Under the pieces are notes generated by a model, which saw nothing but the letters and a program-made list of their open reading frames with translations, had not been told where the DNA came from and did not search any database. A stretch of DNA of 64,000 nucleotides from an uncultured Clostridia bacterium (GTDB taxonomy: Bacteria; Bacillota; Clostridia; Christensenellales; DTU072), in the NCBI GenBank assembly GCA_944363505.1, contig CALVUD010000006.1, positions 45,493 to 109,492 on the forward strand, given 5' to 3'. A program made the translations under genes and the position numbers. Numbering within the stretch: position 1 is the first letter of the stretch; each line of letters opens with the position of its first letter. This document shows positions 16,798-26,300 of the stretch, piece by piece.

Positions 16798-18252
16798 TTA
16801 TAACATCGAGCGTATCGTATCCTGTGCGCCGCGCCCGAGTTCAGAGGAAAGTACCTCTGCCGCCTCGTCCGAGGTAATCCTGCCGAACTTCGCATAATCG
16901 TACAGTCTTACGATAGCCTTCTTCAGCTTTTTATCGCCGTATTCCTTTCTTAAACGGTCGTAAATCAGAGCCGTGCCGCATCTGACCGTGGTTTCGTATT
17001 CGTTTACGGTCAGATACTCGGAAATGCTTCTGGCGGGATGCAACGCGTATCCGGGATAGTACTCGGACATCTCCTCTGTCATTGACGCAGTAAGCCTGGA
17101 GTCGTTTGCGGTCGCGGTCGTATAAGTTTCCTCGTCTCCTGTCAATATCGAGAAATATTCCCCGAGATAGTACGCCGTCCCCTCGCCCGCCCAGCGGTCG
17201 GTATCCGCAGCCGTTCCCGCGGCGCAGCCGAAATACTGTGCGGCAACTCCGTTCAATACCGCGTTTTTGAGCCTGTCGCCCGACAATTTTTCATTGATCA
17301 ACACCAGTCCCGAAATTGCTACGAAATCCTCGTTTATCGGCACGGCGACCACGCTGAGAACGTCAAACGGAAACTCGCCCGTCAGCGAGTAAAATGCGGT
17401 ATACGCGCTTTCGGCACAACCCAAAAGCGCGTCCGAATCCGATAAAAGTCTGCCGGAGCTCGAACGACGTATTTCCTTTGAATCCGACCATACCACCGCG
17501 CCGGCTTCCCTCAGATTGCTTTTCTCGCATTCGACGATTACGGTTTCGCCGTTTTCTTGTATCGATTTTATTGGTTGATTGGTAGCTATAGCTACGTTTT
17601 TCGATATTGAATAGGACATATTATATATCGAAACGGAGGTTCGCGACGGGTGCGCGATCAACGAATACTCCTCACTTTCGGACGCTGCGGAACAAGTGCG
17701 CAATACCGGATAGAAATCCGTCAGTTTCAACGCATCGCCTTCTCTGCCGTATCTTAGCGGCGAGGTCGGCGTAGCGGAAGTAAACGCTATGCCTATTTCG
17801 ACGCTTTCGTCTGCGCCGAGGGCGCGCGGCAGCGTTACGCGCATACAGACTCCGTCGCGTTCGACCTCGGCGGGCAGTCCGTTTGCCGACACTCCCCCGA
17901 TCAGCGTTTCGCCCTTTTCCCACTTTGACTGTTCCGATTTAAAATACGCGGACGGATCGGCGCCGGACTCGTAAGCGAAAGCAAACATATCGAACTCCAA
18001 TTTTTCGATCGCGTCGTCGGAAAGGTTCGTAACGTTGACTTTTTCCGTAACGTAGATACGTTTGAAGTCGCGTTCCACCGCAACGTGGATATCGTATTCG
18101 GCATACAGCTCGCTTCCGTCCTCGGCTGTTTCGTTTTTTTTGTTACAGCCCGAAACCAGCAATGCAGTTGCCGACAAAACAGCCAACGAAACCGCCAACG
18201 CAAAAATTTTGCGGATCGCACCGATTTTGGTTTTTATTTTTTTACCGTTCAT
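16798..18252 (-). CDS. Lipoprotein with degenerate M1-aminopeptidase-like fold
   Basis: The 484-residue protein has a lipoprotein signal: basic MNGKKIKTKIGAIRK, a hydrophobic run and the lipobox LVSGC with Cys36. The body resembles M1 peptidases: an N-terminal beta-sandwich (YDIHVAVERDFKRIYVTEKV), then VAISGLVLINE in the place of the GAMEN/substrate strand, then NGVAAQYFGC where active enzymes have HExxHQWFG, and GEGTAYYLGEY where they have NEGFA. The zinc-binding His residues are absent. It is therefore probably a non-catalytic, membrane-anchored binding protein on the cell surface. There is no ribosome-binding site; TACAAT lies 5 nt before the ATG, so a leaderless mRNA is possible. Confidence 0.75.
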   Translation of the reverse strand: MNGKKIKTKIGAIRKIFALAVSLAVLSATALLVSGCNKKNETAEDGSELYAEYDIHVAVERDFKRIYVTEKVNVTNLSDDAIEKLEFDMFAFAYESGADPSAYFKSEQSKWEKGETLIGGVSANGLPAEVERDGVCMRVTLPRALGADESVEIGIAFTSATPTSPLRYGREGDALKLTDFYPVLRTCSAASESEEYSLIAHPSRTSVSIYNMSYSISKNVAIATNQPIKSIQENGETVIVECEKSNLREAGAVVWSDSKEIRRSSSGRLLSDSDALLGCAESAYTAFYSLTGEFPFDVLSVVAVPINEDFVAISGLVLINEKLSGDRLKNAVLNGVAAQYFGCAAGTAADTDRWAGEGTAYYLGEYFSILTGDEETYTTATANDSRLTASMTEEMSEYYPGYALHPARSISEYLTVNEYETTVRCGTALIYDRLRKEYGDKKLKKAIVRLYDYAKFGRITSDEAAEVLSSELGRGAQDTIRSML

Positions 18253-18257
18253 AAAAA

Positions 18258-18286
18258 ATTGTATGCAAACGAATACGGATTAAGAA
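18258..18286 (-). promoter_or_regulatory. Weak promoter of the lipoprotein gene, possibly leaderless
   Basis: Minus strand TTCTTA (18286-18281), a 17-bp spacer and TACAAT (18263-18258). The ATG starts 5 nt after the -10 box and only T residues lie between. The -35 match is weak. Confidence 0.5.
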
Positions 18287-18658
18287 CACTAAACGTATAA
18301 AACACAAACATAGCAAATCGACCCCGCATGTTGATTAATTGATTCGTCGTTTAATAATATTATTCAAAATAAAATATGCATAAAACGCTTACGTCATACG
18401 AAATGAATTTACGCCCGAAAAGCGTATGCGAAGTTTAATTTTCCGTTGTGTCGACAAATAAAATTTATCCGCCCGCTTAGTCGGGATAACCGTCGTTTGA
18501 TGCTTAACCGCGAGCCACCTCCGTTTGACAAATGCTTTTCGTTTTTTGCCGAATTTTATCGCATATTGTAAAATAATTTTGCATAGTTTATTCGTTTTAT
18601 TGAATATTTTTTCTGCAATTTACTCTTTATTTATCGATTGCTATCTTCTCGACCGAAC

Positions 18659-18686
18659 TTGAATTTTGCGCTTTCCGTGGTAGAAT
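18659..18686 (+). promoter_or_regulatory. Promoter of a candidate small RNA
   Basis: TTGAAT (18659-18664), a 16-bp spacer and TAGAAT (18681-18686), pointing toward a terminator hairpin about 40 nt later with no ORF in between. Confidence 0.6.
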
Positions 18687-18692
18687 ATAGAC

Positions 18693-18775
18693 AGATAAAA
18701 GTGCTCATAATTTTCCCCCTTATCATAGCTAACGAGGTTCGACGGTTTTTTGTCGGACCTCGTTAGCGTTTGTTT
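18693..18775 (+). ncRNA. Candidate C-rich small regulatory RNA
   Basis: An 80-85 nt transcript is predicted from a sigma-A-like promoter (18659-18686) to a long hairpin: an 11-bp stem GCTAACGAGGT/ACCTCGTTAGC (outer arms 18728-18738 and 18757-18767) extended by TCGAC/GTCGG, a T-rich loop and a T-rich tail. The unpaired 5' part carries TTTTCCCCCTT (18711-18721), which is complementary to Shine-Dalgarno sequences. This plan matches trans-acting Gram-positive sRNAs with C-rich motifs (RsaE/RoxS type), though I see no sequence identity to a named one. No peptide ORF is visible in it. Confidence 0.5.
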
Positions 18776-19023
18776 AACCGCAAAGGGTGCGCCTGTTTTA
18801 TCCGATCCGGATATCTTAGCGGCGCTCCGTTCCGAATTTAAAAAACGATTTCGTTTATCCCGTTTTTATCCTTGACGGTCTGAGTATTCTTGATTTAGCC
18901 GCGTGCGCGAAAGCTTTCGAACGCGCGTATAAATTATAAGTTTTCGGAAAATAGAAAAAATAATTCAAATCGTTGGACAAAATCGAAAAATTCTGATAAT
19001 ATTTTGCACTTTTCAAAATGGCG

Positions 19024-19051
19024 AAAAAAAGCGCGCCGTTAAAAGGCGCGC
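19024..19051 (-). terminator. Terminator of trxB
   Basis: The perfect 7-bp GC stem GCGCGCC/GGCGCGC with a 7-nt loop is followed on the minus strand by TTTTTTT. It lies 22 bp after the trxB stop. Confidence 0.9.
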
Positions 19052-19072
19052 GAGCGGCAAGAATCGCGGAGT

Positions 19073-19978
19073 CTATTCCGTCAGCGCCGAAGCAGCCACC
19101 GCGCCGTCGGCGCATGCGGTAACTATTTGCCTTAGCGGCGTATTCCTGACGTCGCCCGCGGCATAAACGCCCGGAACGGAAGTCTGCATCGAAGCGTTCG
19201 TAACGACGTAACCGTTTTTGTCCAGTTCCAACTGATCTTTCACAAGTTCCGTATTCGGTATGCCGCCGATGGCTACGAACAACGCGTCTACCGTGATGTT
19301 TTGTATTCCCGACGGCAGGGTCGCCACCTCTATCCCGCAAAGCTTTTCTTCGCCCGAAAGCGCCGTTATTACACCCGTGATCCGCTTGATTTTAGGCTCA
19401 GACAGCACTCTGTTCACGAGCGAAACAGAAGCGCGGTATTCGTTCCTGCGGTGTACGAGCGTTACGGATTTTGCGATTTTACTTAGATACAGCGCTTCCG
19501 TCAGCGCCGAATCGCCGCCGCCAACCACGGCGACGTCTTTGCCGCGGTAGAACCCTCCGTCGCAGGTGGCGCAGTAGCCGACACCTTTCCCGATATACTT
19601 TTCTTCGCCGTCTATCCCCAGCTTTCTGTGCGAGGCGCCGGTAGCGAGTATCAGATATTTATAAAAATACTCTCCCGATTCCGTCGTTACCCGCTTTTCG
19701 GCGAGCGAAATTTTGAGGGCGGTTTCGTAAACGATCTCCGCGCCGAATTCCGTCGCCGAAGAAAGCATTCGGGCGGCAAGAGTATATCCGTCCGTTCTGC
19801 CCACGCCGGGATAGTTTTCTATCTCGGGGCTTTCGATCGCCTGTCCGCCGGGAGCCGCTCCCGCAAGCACCACGGGCTTTAACCCCGCGCGTGCGGCGTA
19901 TATCGCTGCCGTCAGCCCCGCGGGACCCGCGCCCACGATCAGCAATTCGCATTCGGTTCTTCCATTTATTGTGTCCAT
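19073..19978 (-). CDS. trxB: Thioredoxin-disulfide reductase
   Basis: The 301-residue protein is full length for low-molecular-weight TrxR. LLIVGAGPAGLTAAIYAARAG (12-32) binds FAD, GYCATCDG (134-141) carries the redox CxxC, GGGDSALTEAL binds NADPH, and YAAGDVRNTPLRQIVTACAD is the C-terminal FAD motif. It passes electrons from NADPH to thioredoxin in the cytosol. The gene stands alone with its own terminator. There is no ribosome-binding site: TTGCTA/17/TATAAT ends 6 nt before the ATG, so a leaderless mRNA is predicted. Confidence 0.97.
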   Translation of the reverse strand: MDTINGRTECELLIVGAGPAGLTAAIYAARAGLKPVVLAGAAPGGQAIESPEIENYPGVGRTDGYTLAARMLSSATEFGAEIVYETALKISLAEKRVTTESGEYFYKYLILATGASHRKLGIDGEEKYIGKGVGYCATCDGGFYRGKDVAVVGGGDSALTEALYLSKIAKSVTLVHRRNEYRASVSLVNRVLSEPKIKRITGVITALSGEEKLCGIEVATLPSGIQNITVDALFVAIGGIPNTELVKDQLELDKNGYVVTNASMQTSVPGVYAAGDVRNTPLRQIVTACADGAVAASALTE

Positions 19979-19984
19979 ACGCCA

Positions 19985-20013
19985 ATTATACTTATTCTTT
20001 TACCGTTTAGCAA
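19985..20013 (-). promoter_or_regulatory. Promoter of trxB, predicted leaderless
   Basis: Minus strand TTGCTA (20013-20008), a 17-bp spacer and consensus TATAAT (19990-19985). The ATG begins 6 nt beyond the -10 box, at the expected transcription start. Confidence 0.8.
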
Positions 20014-20205
20014 TATTTTAAAACGCGAATCCCGCGAATGTTTGTCGCAATTTGGGCGCACGAACCATCAGACCTTCTTTTATCCGACATTTCTCGGAAA
20101 AATCAGTTCGGAACGCATACACAAATTCGTCCGTAGATTCAATGCGGAAAATAATAAAAAGGTAAAATGCGGTAAATTAAAAGTATATATGCGCGCACGG
20201 GCGTA

Positions 20206-20234
20206 TTGACAAAAATAAATATATAATATAAAAT
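20206..20234 (+). promoter_or_regulatory. Promoter of giant surface protein 1
   Basis: Consensus TTGACA (20206-20211) is followed by an AT-only region with TAAAAT at 17-bp spacing (20229-20234; TATAAA at 20227-20232 is an alternative). The leader is about 85 nt before the ATG at 20326. GCGCGCAC (20191-20198) lies just upstream and recurs at the 51.9-kb promoter region. Confidence 0.75.
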
Positions 20235-20325
20235 TTAGTTGGAGAGGTGTTGCGTCTCCGTATTCGAATACAAATTTGACCGAGATACGCAAATCCGTAA
20301 GCGTTTTGCGGGACGGGAGGTATTT

Positions 20326-23300
20326 ATGAAGAGATTGACCAAAGCAAGCAAAATCGGACTGGCGGCGTTATTGATAGCGATAACCTTTTTCGCGCTGACG
20401 ATCTTTTTTGCGCTTTATCAACCCGAGGTGGATTCCGCGGTAAACACTCTCGAAAACGCCATACTGAAAGAGGACTCTCCCGTTGAAAACGAACTGGTCG
20501 CCGAGGCGGCGGGCACTGCGTCCGGCACTTTGAAAAAACAGATTTTACAACCGGGTTCTTCCTCTTATACCATAAGCTTGAACGCAAGTTATAACGGTCA
20601 GGCTTACGGATATTTGGCAAGAATTTGGGAAACCGACACGGATCACACCACATACGATTGCATATATAATGATACTACTTGGGATTTCGGCAATTCCGAC
20701 AGACATCAATACGATGACTGCGCATCGGTTGCATTACATATAGATTTAGGACCTTATGCGGCTTATCTTGCCAGTAAAAAACTGGCAACGTTAACCTTTT
20801 CAGGATATGGCACAAAAGGCGGCAGTTTGGACAATTTTGCTTTTTCCATTCAATCCAGTTCGTCGTCATTTAATCTTAGTCCGACAGGACGCACATTACA
20901 CGAAGCGGCTAGGGACGGCGGTTCGGGATTTATTGTTTCCGGAGAAAAGACTTCGGCGACCAACTATAACGCAAACGGAAAATTAACAGGGAGATATCTC
21001 CGCATTATCTTCAGCGCATACGATGACGACGGATTTTGGGGAGGTCCTTTCGATTGGATAAACATATCCAATATGAGTTTGAAGCTGACCGTCTCCGATT
21101 CTACCGCGCCCACGCTCGGTAGTTTGACACAGTCCTCGGGCACAATCGGCGTCAGCGATTCGGGTACCGGAGTATGGAAATACACAATATCGGGAACCAG
21201 ACTTGACGGAACATCGAAAAGCGGAACCTTCTACTTCGTCAATTCCGGTCAAACCGCCGCCAGCGGAACCATAAATCTAAAAACTCTGGATTCGAATACC
21301 TACGGATACGGAAAATATACGATCACTTTATACGACGGAAACAACAATACTACCAAGAAAAGTTATACTTATTATCAAACGAGTATTTCGACAAGCTTAG
21401 TAACACACGGAGGAGGAACGGGCGGCACGATAAGCGTCAGCAAATCGTCGGGACTCAGCGAGAACGAATCGGTGACCGTAACTATTACGGCAAATAAGGG
21501 ATATTTCTTTGCAGGTATTTATTACGACACGGCAAGCGATACCGGGAAAACCATATTTTCAAGCACCTATTCATATACGGTTCCTTATAAAAACGTTTCT
21601 TCCCTGTCCATCGTTGCACACTTCGTCAGTTTTTCGGTTGCAGCAAACGATTCGGTTTACTCATTCGGTAAAAGCGTAGCGGCAACCGCGTCGCAGGGAA
21701 CGCTGGAGAATTCGTCTCCGCCCCCTTACAAGCTAAACGACGGCATTGCCTTTGCCATTTCGTATTCGGGCACTTTGGCGGGCGGAGGAAGCTGGGACTC
21801 CGTTCCGCAATATGCGGGAGAGTACACGGCTACCGCATACGCAAAATACGGCGACACTACCGTCGGTACCACTTCATGCTCATATACGATCAATCCGATG
21901 ACGGTATACGCCGCTCCCGTTTTCGACAGCGCTTCCAAGACTTACGACGGTACGTCAACCTTTGCGATTTCGGGTTGGCGCCTTTATTCCGACTCTCAAA
22001 GAAATTCATACATAGCGGATACGTCAAACGACCTAATCAAGGTCAGCGGACCCGAGTCATATTCCGTTACGGGTAAAGACCAGGGAAATTATACGTTCGG
22101 TATTTCCGCAACCGGGCTTTCGTTAAGCAGCGCCTCGACTAAGGACACGGCGGCAAAAAAGGGTTCGTATAAGCTGGATACGGGCGATATAACCAAATAC
22201 TATCTCAGCGGCTCGACGGGAAACGCCGCTTCGAACTCGTCCTTGTTCATCATCGCAAAACAAATAACTCCTTCGCTGTTCCTTGCCGAGATGACCGCAA
22301 ACGGAGCCAAAAAATACACGGGCAAGGTTTACGACAACTCAAACGAAATCTTGGGAGAAAACTTCAAAATATTTATCTATAACGGCACGGAGACCGACGC
22401 CCTCGCGGCGTTTAAAGCGACCTCCCCCGCAGTCGGCGTCGTGGGACTCGGTTTAAAAGTAGAAGGTATGGTTTCGGGCGAAACTTATGCTTTCTCGCTG
22501 GGCGGAGCAAGTACCGGGAGCGCAACGCTCGAACTTACGTTCAATGCCAGCCCCGTCTATCCCAATTATGAATATATCGGTAAGGAAGTCTCTGCCGAAG
22601 TGGCGCGTTCGAAAATAGCTTTAAATACTTCGAACTACGATTTCGACGCAAACCTGTCCGTCGCGGGGCTGAAGATATCCCCCCGCCCGCTGACGGTATC
22701 GCTGACGTCCGTTAAGGATAAAGATTACGACGGCACGAGCGTCGCAGAAGTAACATACGCTTTAAGCGGCATCGCCTCGGGCGACAGCATCACTCTTACA
22801 GGCGGAAGCGCGTCTTTCGAGGACGAAAATGCGGGCGAAAACAAAGCCGTTACATTCTCGGGTTACTCCATCGGAGGAAATAAGTATTACAATTACTGTT
22901 TGGTAAACGAAAGCGTTTCGGGAACGGCGATTATCCGGCAAGTTAAGGCATCCTGGAGCGCGGTTTATACCGGCACCGTAACCGACGAGGAAGCGGGCAA
23001 AGAGGTCAAAGGCAAGCTGTTCGACGGAACAACCGCAGTCGAACCTTCGCTTCTCAGCTTTGAGGTAAAGGGCGCGGTAAACGGCGAAACGTTCGCTACA
23101 CTCGTTCCCAAATACGCCGCTTCCTTTACCTCGTCTGCCGCGGGCGAGACTACGATAAAAATAACCGCCGAATCGTTAAGCGGCAACTATGATTTCGAAA
23201 ACGATGCTTTCGTGATCATCGGATTGAATATCGTCAGAAAAAGCATCGGTTCGGAGGACGTCACGTTCGCGCTCAACAAAACAGAGTTCGTATATACTTC

Positions 23301-26300
23301 CTCGGTATGCGCGCCCGTTTTGACCGAAGCTGTCGACGAAAAAATAGCCGCGCTGGTCGAGGGCGTCGATTATACCGTTACTATACCCTCCTCGGTAACC
23401 GTGGGAAGTTATACGGTATCCCTGAAAGGTGACGGCAATTACTTCGGCAGCCTTTCTCTGACGTACGAGATCACGGCGGGCACTTTCACCGCGACCCTCG
23501 GTGAGACCGCGGAAATCGTCCTGGATTACGGCACGATACTGGCGACGGACGAAGTCGAAACGTATTTTTCGTCGGTTGCGGCTTCGAACGACGAGAGCCG
23601 CGCGATTATCGCGGGCGGCACGTGGGAGTTCGTGATTCCGAGCGACATATATAACGCAAAAGGCAATACCGGTCTGTACCGCGCCACACACGATACGCCG
23701 CATGTCATAAAAGCGGTATACACTCTGCCCGACAGCGAAAAGCCGAATTACGAGTCGGAAAGCGCCGAAATAGAAATAGCTCTTTCCGTTACGCCGGGCG
23801 CGTTGCACATAACGATACTTCCCGAAACCGTAACGTTCGGTTCCACATATTCTCTCGGCGCCGTTTCGGGTACGGACTATACTATCTCGGGCTTTGTCGA
23901 GGGAGACGAATCGAACCTTAGCGACGTAAAATTCGCTCTGAAGGACGCCGAGGGCTTTGTAGCCGCCCTCGACACCTTGAACGACGTCGGAACGTATTAT
24001 GATGCCATAACGCTTTCGGCATACGAATCGTATAACTCGTATAACGACAACTATGTCGTGAGCGCGGTTTCCGGCACGCTGATCATAAATCCCCTGCCCG
24101 TAACCGTGGCTCCCGACCCCGAACAGTTCAAGTATTACGGCGAAAGCGATCCCGTTTTCGATTATACCGCTACTACGGTATATCCTCTGCGCGCCGGATA
24201 TTCGATAGATTATTCCGAATTTACCGGCGCCGTATCCAGGACGGAGGGCGAGATCGCCACCAACTACGCTTTCGTTCAGGGCACCCTGTCTTCCGAAAAC
24301 TACTCCTTAACCTTTAAGCCCGATTCCAACACGGTGTTCAGCATAAAGGTTTTACCCGTTACCGTTAAAGCGGTAAACCGCGAAGCCTACTACGGCACGC
24401 TGATTTCCTCGCCTACGGAATATACCGTTTCCGTGGACGGCGAATACAAGGTAGATTATACCTTTGAAAACGGCGTCATAAGCTTCAGGATCGGCGATAC
24501 CGTCATGACGGACGCGCTGTCGGTAAGCCTGAATACCTCGGCAAACGACTCCGCTGCCGCGAGCGCCTATCCGATAAGCGTCAGCCTTGCGACAAGCTCG
24601 GGACTTAATAACAGCAAAAACCTTTCGATCTCTACGGTCGACGCGGTATACACCATCCTTAAACTGCCCGTACTGATCACCCCGAACGCGATCGAAAAGA
24701 CTTACGGCTCTTCCGATCCCGCGCATACCTCGTTCAATCCCTATTATTCCTGGGCGGCGGACGCAGCGGATATCGAACTCCGAACAAACTTCAATCCTTC
24801 GTTCAGCGGTAATATCGTGCGCGAGACGGGCGAAGACGTAGGGGTTTACGCCTGGGAACAGGGAACGCTTACTTCTTCCGACACTTATAACTCCAACTTC
24901 GTTATCCGCTTTAACCCTGACTCCGGCAATGCGTTCACGATAAAGCCTCGTGAAATCAGGCTCGTCGCGGATACCTATAAAATCACCGTCGGCGAAGCGC
25001 TTCCCGAAGGCTTAGGCTCTTATACGCTTCATTCTTCGTCCTCGCTTTACGACGCCGATTGGTCGTATTCGGGCATCAAACCCACTCTTGCCGACGCCGT
25101 CAGCGGTAAACTGATTATCGTCGATCCGGTATACAACGATGACGGTTTGCTTCAGGTAAAACGCAATGAACAGAATGCGGTCGTAGGCTACGATCTGGCT
25201 CCCGACGCTACCTTGAACGGGTATTTCTTCCCCGACGCTCTGCCCGACGGATACGCGCATAACTATTACGTTTCGGAAATCTATTCCCTTTCGGGCGCGA
25301 TGTACGTGGAACAGCTGATCGCATACGTTAAGCTGAGCGAAAACATAAGCTTCGTGTTCGGCACGACTCTTAACGAAATAAACGCCTATATCGCGAAAAA
25401 ATACGTGGCTGCGGATAACCTTAGCGGCGCAACCGTTCCCGCGGACGAAATATCGGGTTCGATAACCTTGATCGCGACAGGAACCTATCCCACGGTCGGC
25501 AGCTATTCCGTCGACATATCCGCGCTTATCAGTTCTAACTATGACGTCCGCGCAGCGGCGGAAGGCTTGGGTACCGTCGAGATCACGCGTCGCGAAGTTA
25601 CCGTAACATTAGACGAAAGCGACACTAACCTCAGCCGCATATACGGAGAAACCGAATACGACATCGCCGTTCAAAGCATCGAAAACACAGTCGAGGGCTT
25701 TGACGTAACGGGCAAACCTCAAAGAGCTTCGGGTAATACCGTCGGAGAATACCTTGTCAATATCGGAACTCTCGCAAACGACAATTATACCGTCGTACTC
25801 GACAAAGAGTATTTCTATGTCGTTACTCCGCGCCCGATAGTCGTCGTTCCCGTCGAAACGGGCAACGTCTACGGTCAGAGCGCTAAGACGATAACCTATA
25901 CTACTTATTTCAAGGGCAACCCCGAAAAGACCGGGCTTCTTTCAGGCGATTCACTCTCGGGAGCGCTCTCCAGAGAAAACGCCGAAATTTCGGATGCGGG
26001 TACCTATATCATAACTATCGGCACCCTTAACCCCGACGATTCCCCCGTCAGAAACATAAACTACACGGTCGAGTTGGACGACTCGAGAACATATTACTAT
26101 ACTATCGACGTCGCTACGGTTACTGTGTTTGCCAACGCCGTATCCCGCGAATTCGGCAACGTGTCGCAGTCTTCGCTTAGCCTCACCTATTCCGCCTCGG
26201 GACTGGTGGGTTCGGATAAACTGGCGGGAAGCCTCGCCCTCGAAAGCCCCGTTTACGACGAAAAAGGCTATCTGATGCCCGGAACGTATACGATAATTCA

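Larger units (their letters stand above)
18253..19023. other. Long intergenic region without protein genes
   Basis: Between the lipoprotein and trxB about 770 bp lack any ORF with a start site. It is AT-rich at 18300-18460 and 18540-18650. It holds the weak lipoprotein promoter (18258-18286) and a candidate small RNA (18659-18775). I see some short stems (for example CCCG/CGGG near 18472-18486) but no riboswitch class I can name. Confidence 0.6.

Noticed and set aside
18465..18525. Short stems that could suggest a riboswitch upstream of the lipoprotein
   Set aside because: Only a few base pairs, no recognisable conserved core of a known class, and too far from the lipoprotein start, which appears leaderless.
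20239..20325. 29-codon N-terminal extension of giant 1
   Set aside because: The frame opens inside the mRNA leader without a ribosome-binding site; the ATG at 20326 has GGGAGG and starts the signal segment.
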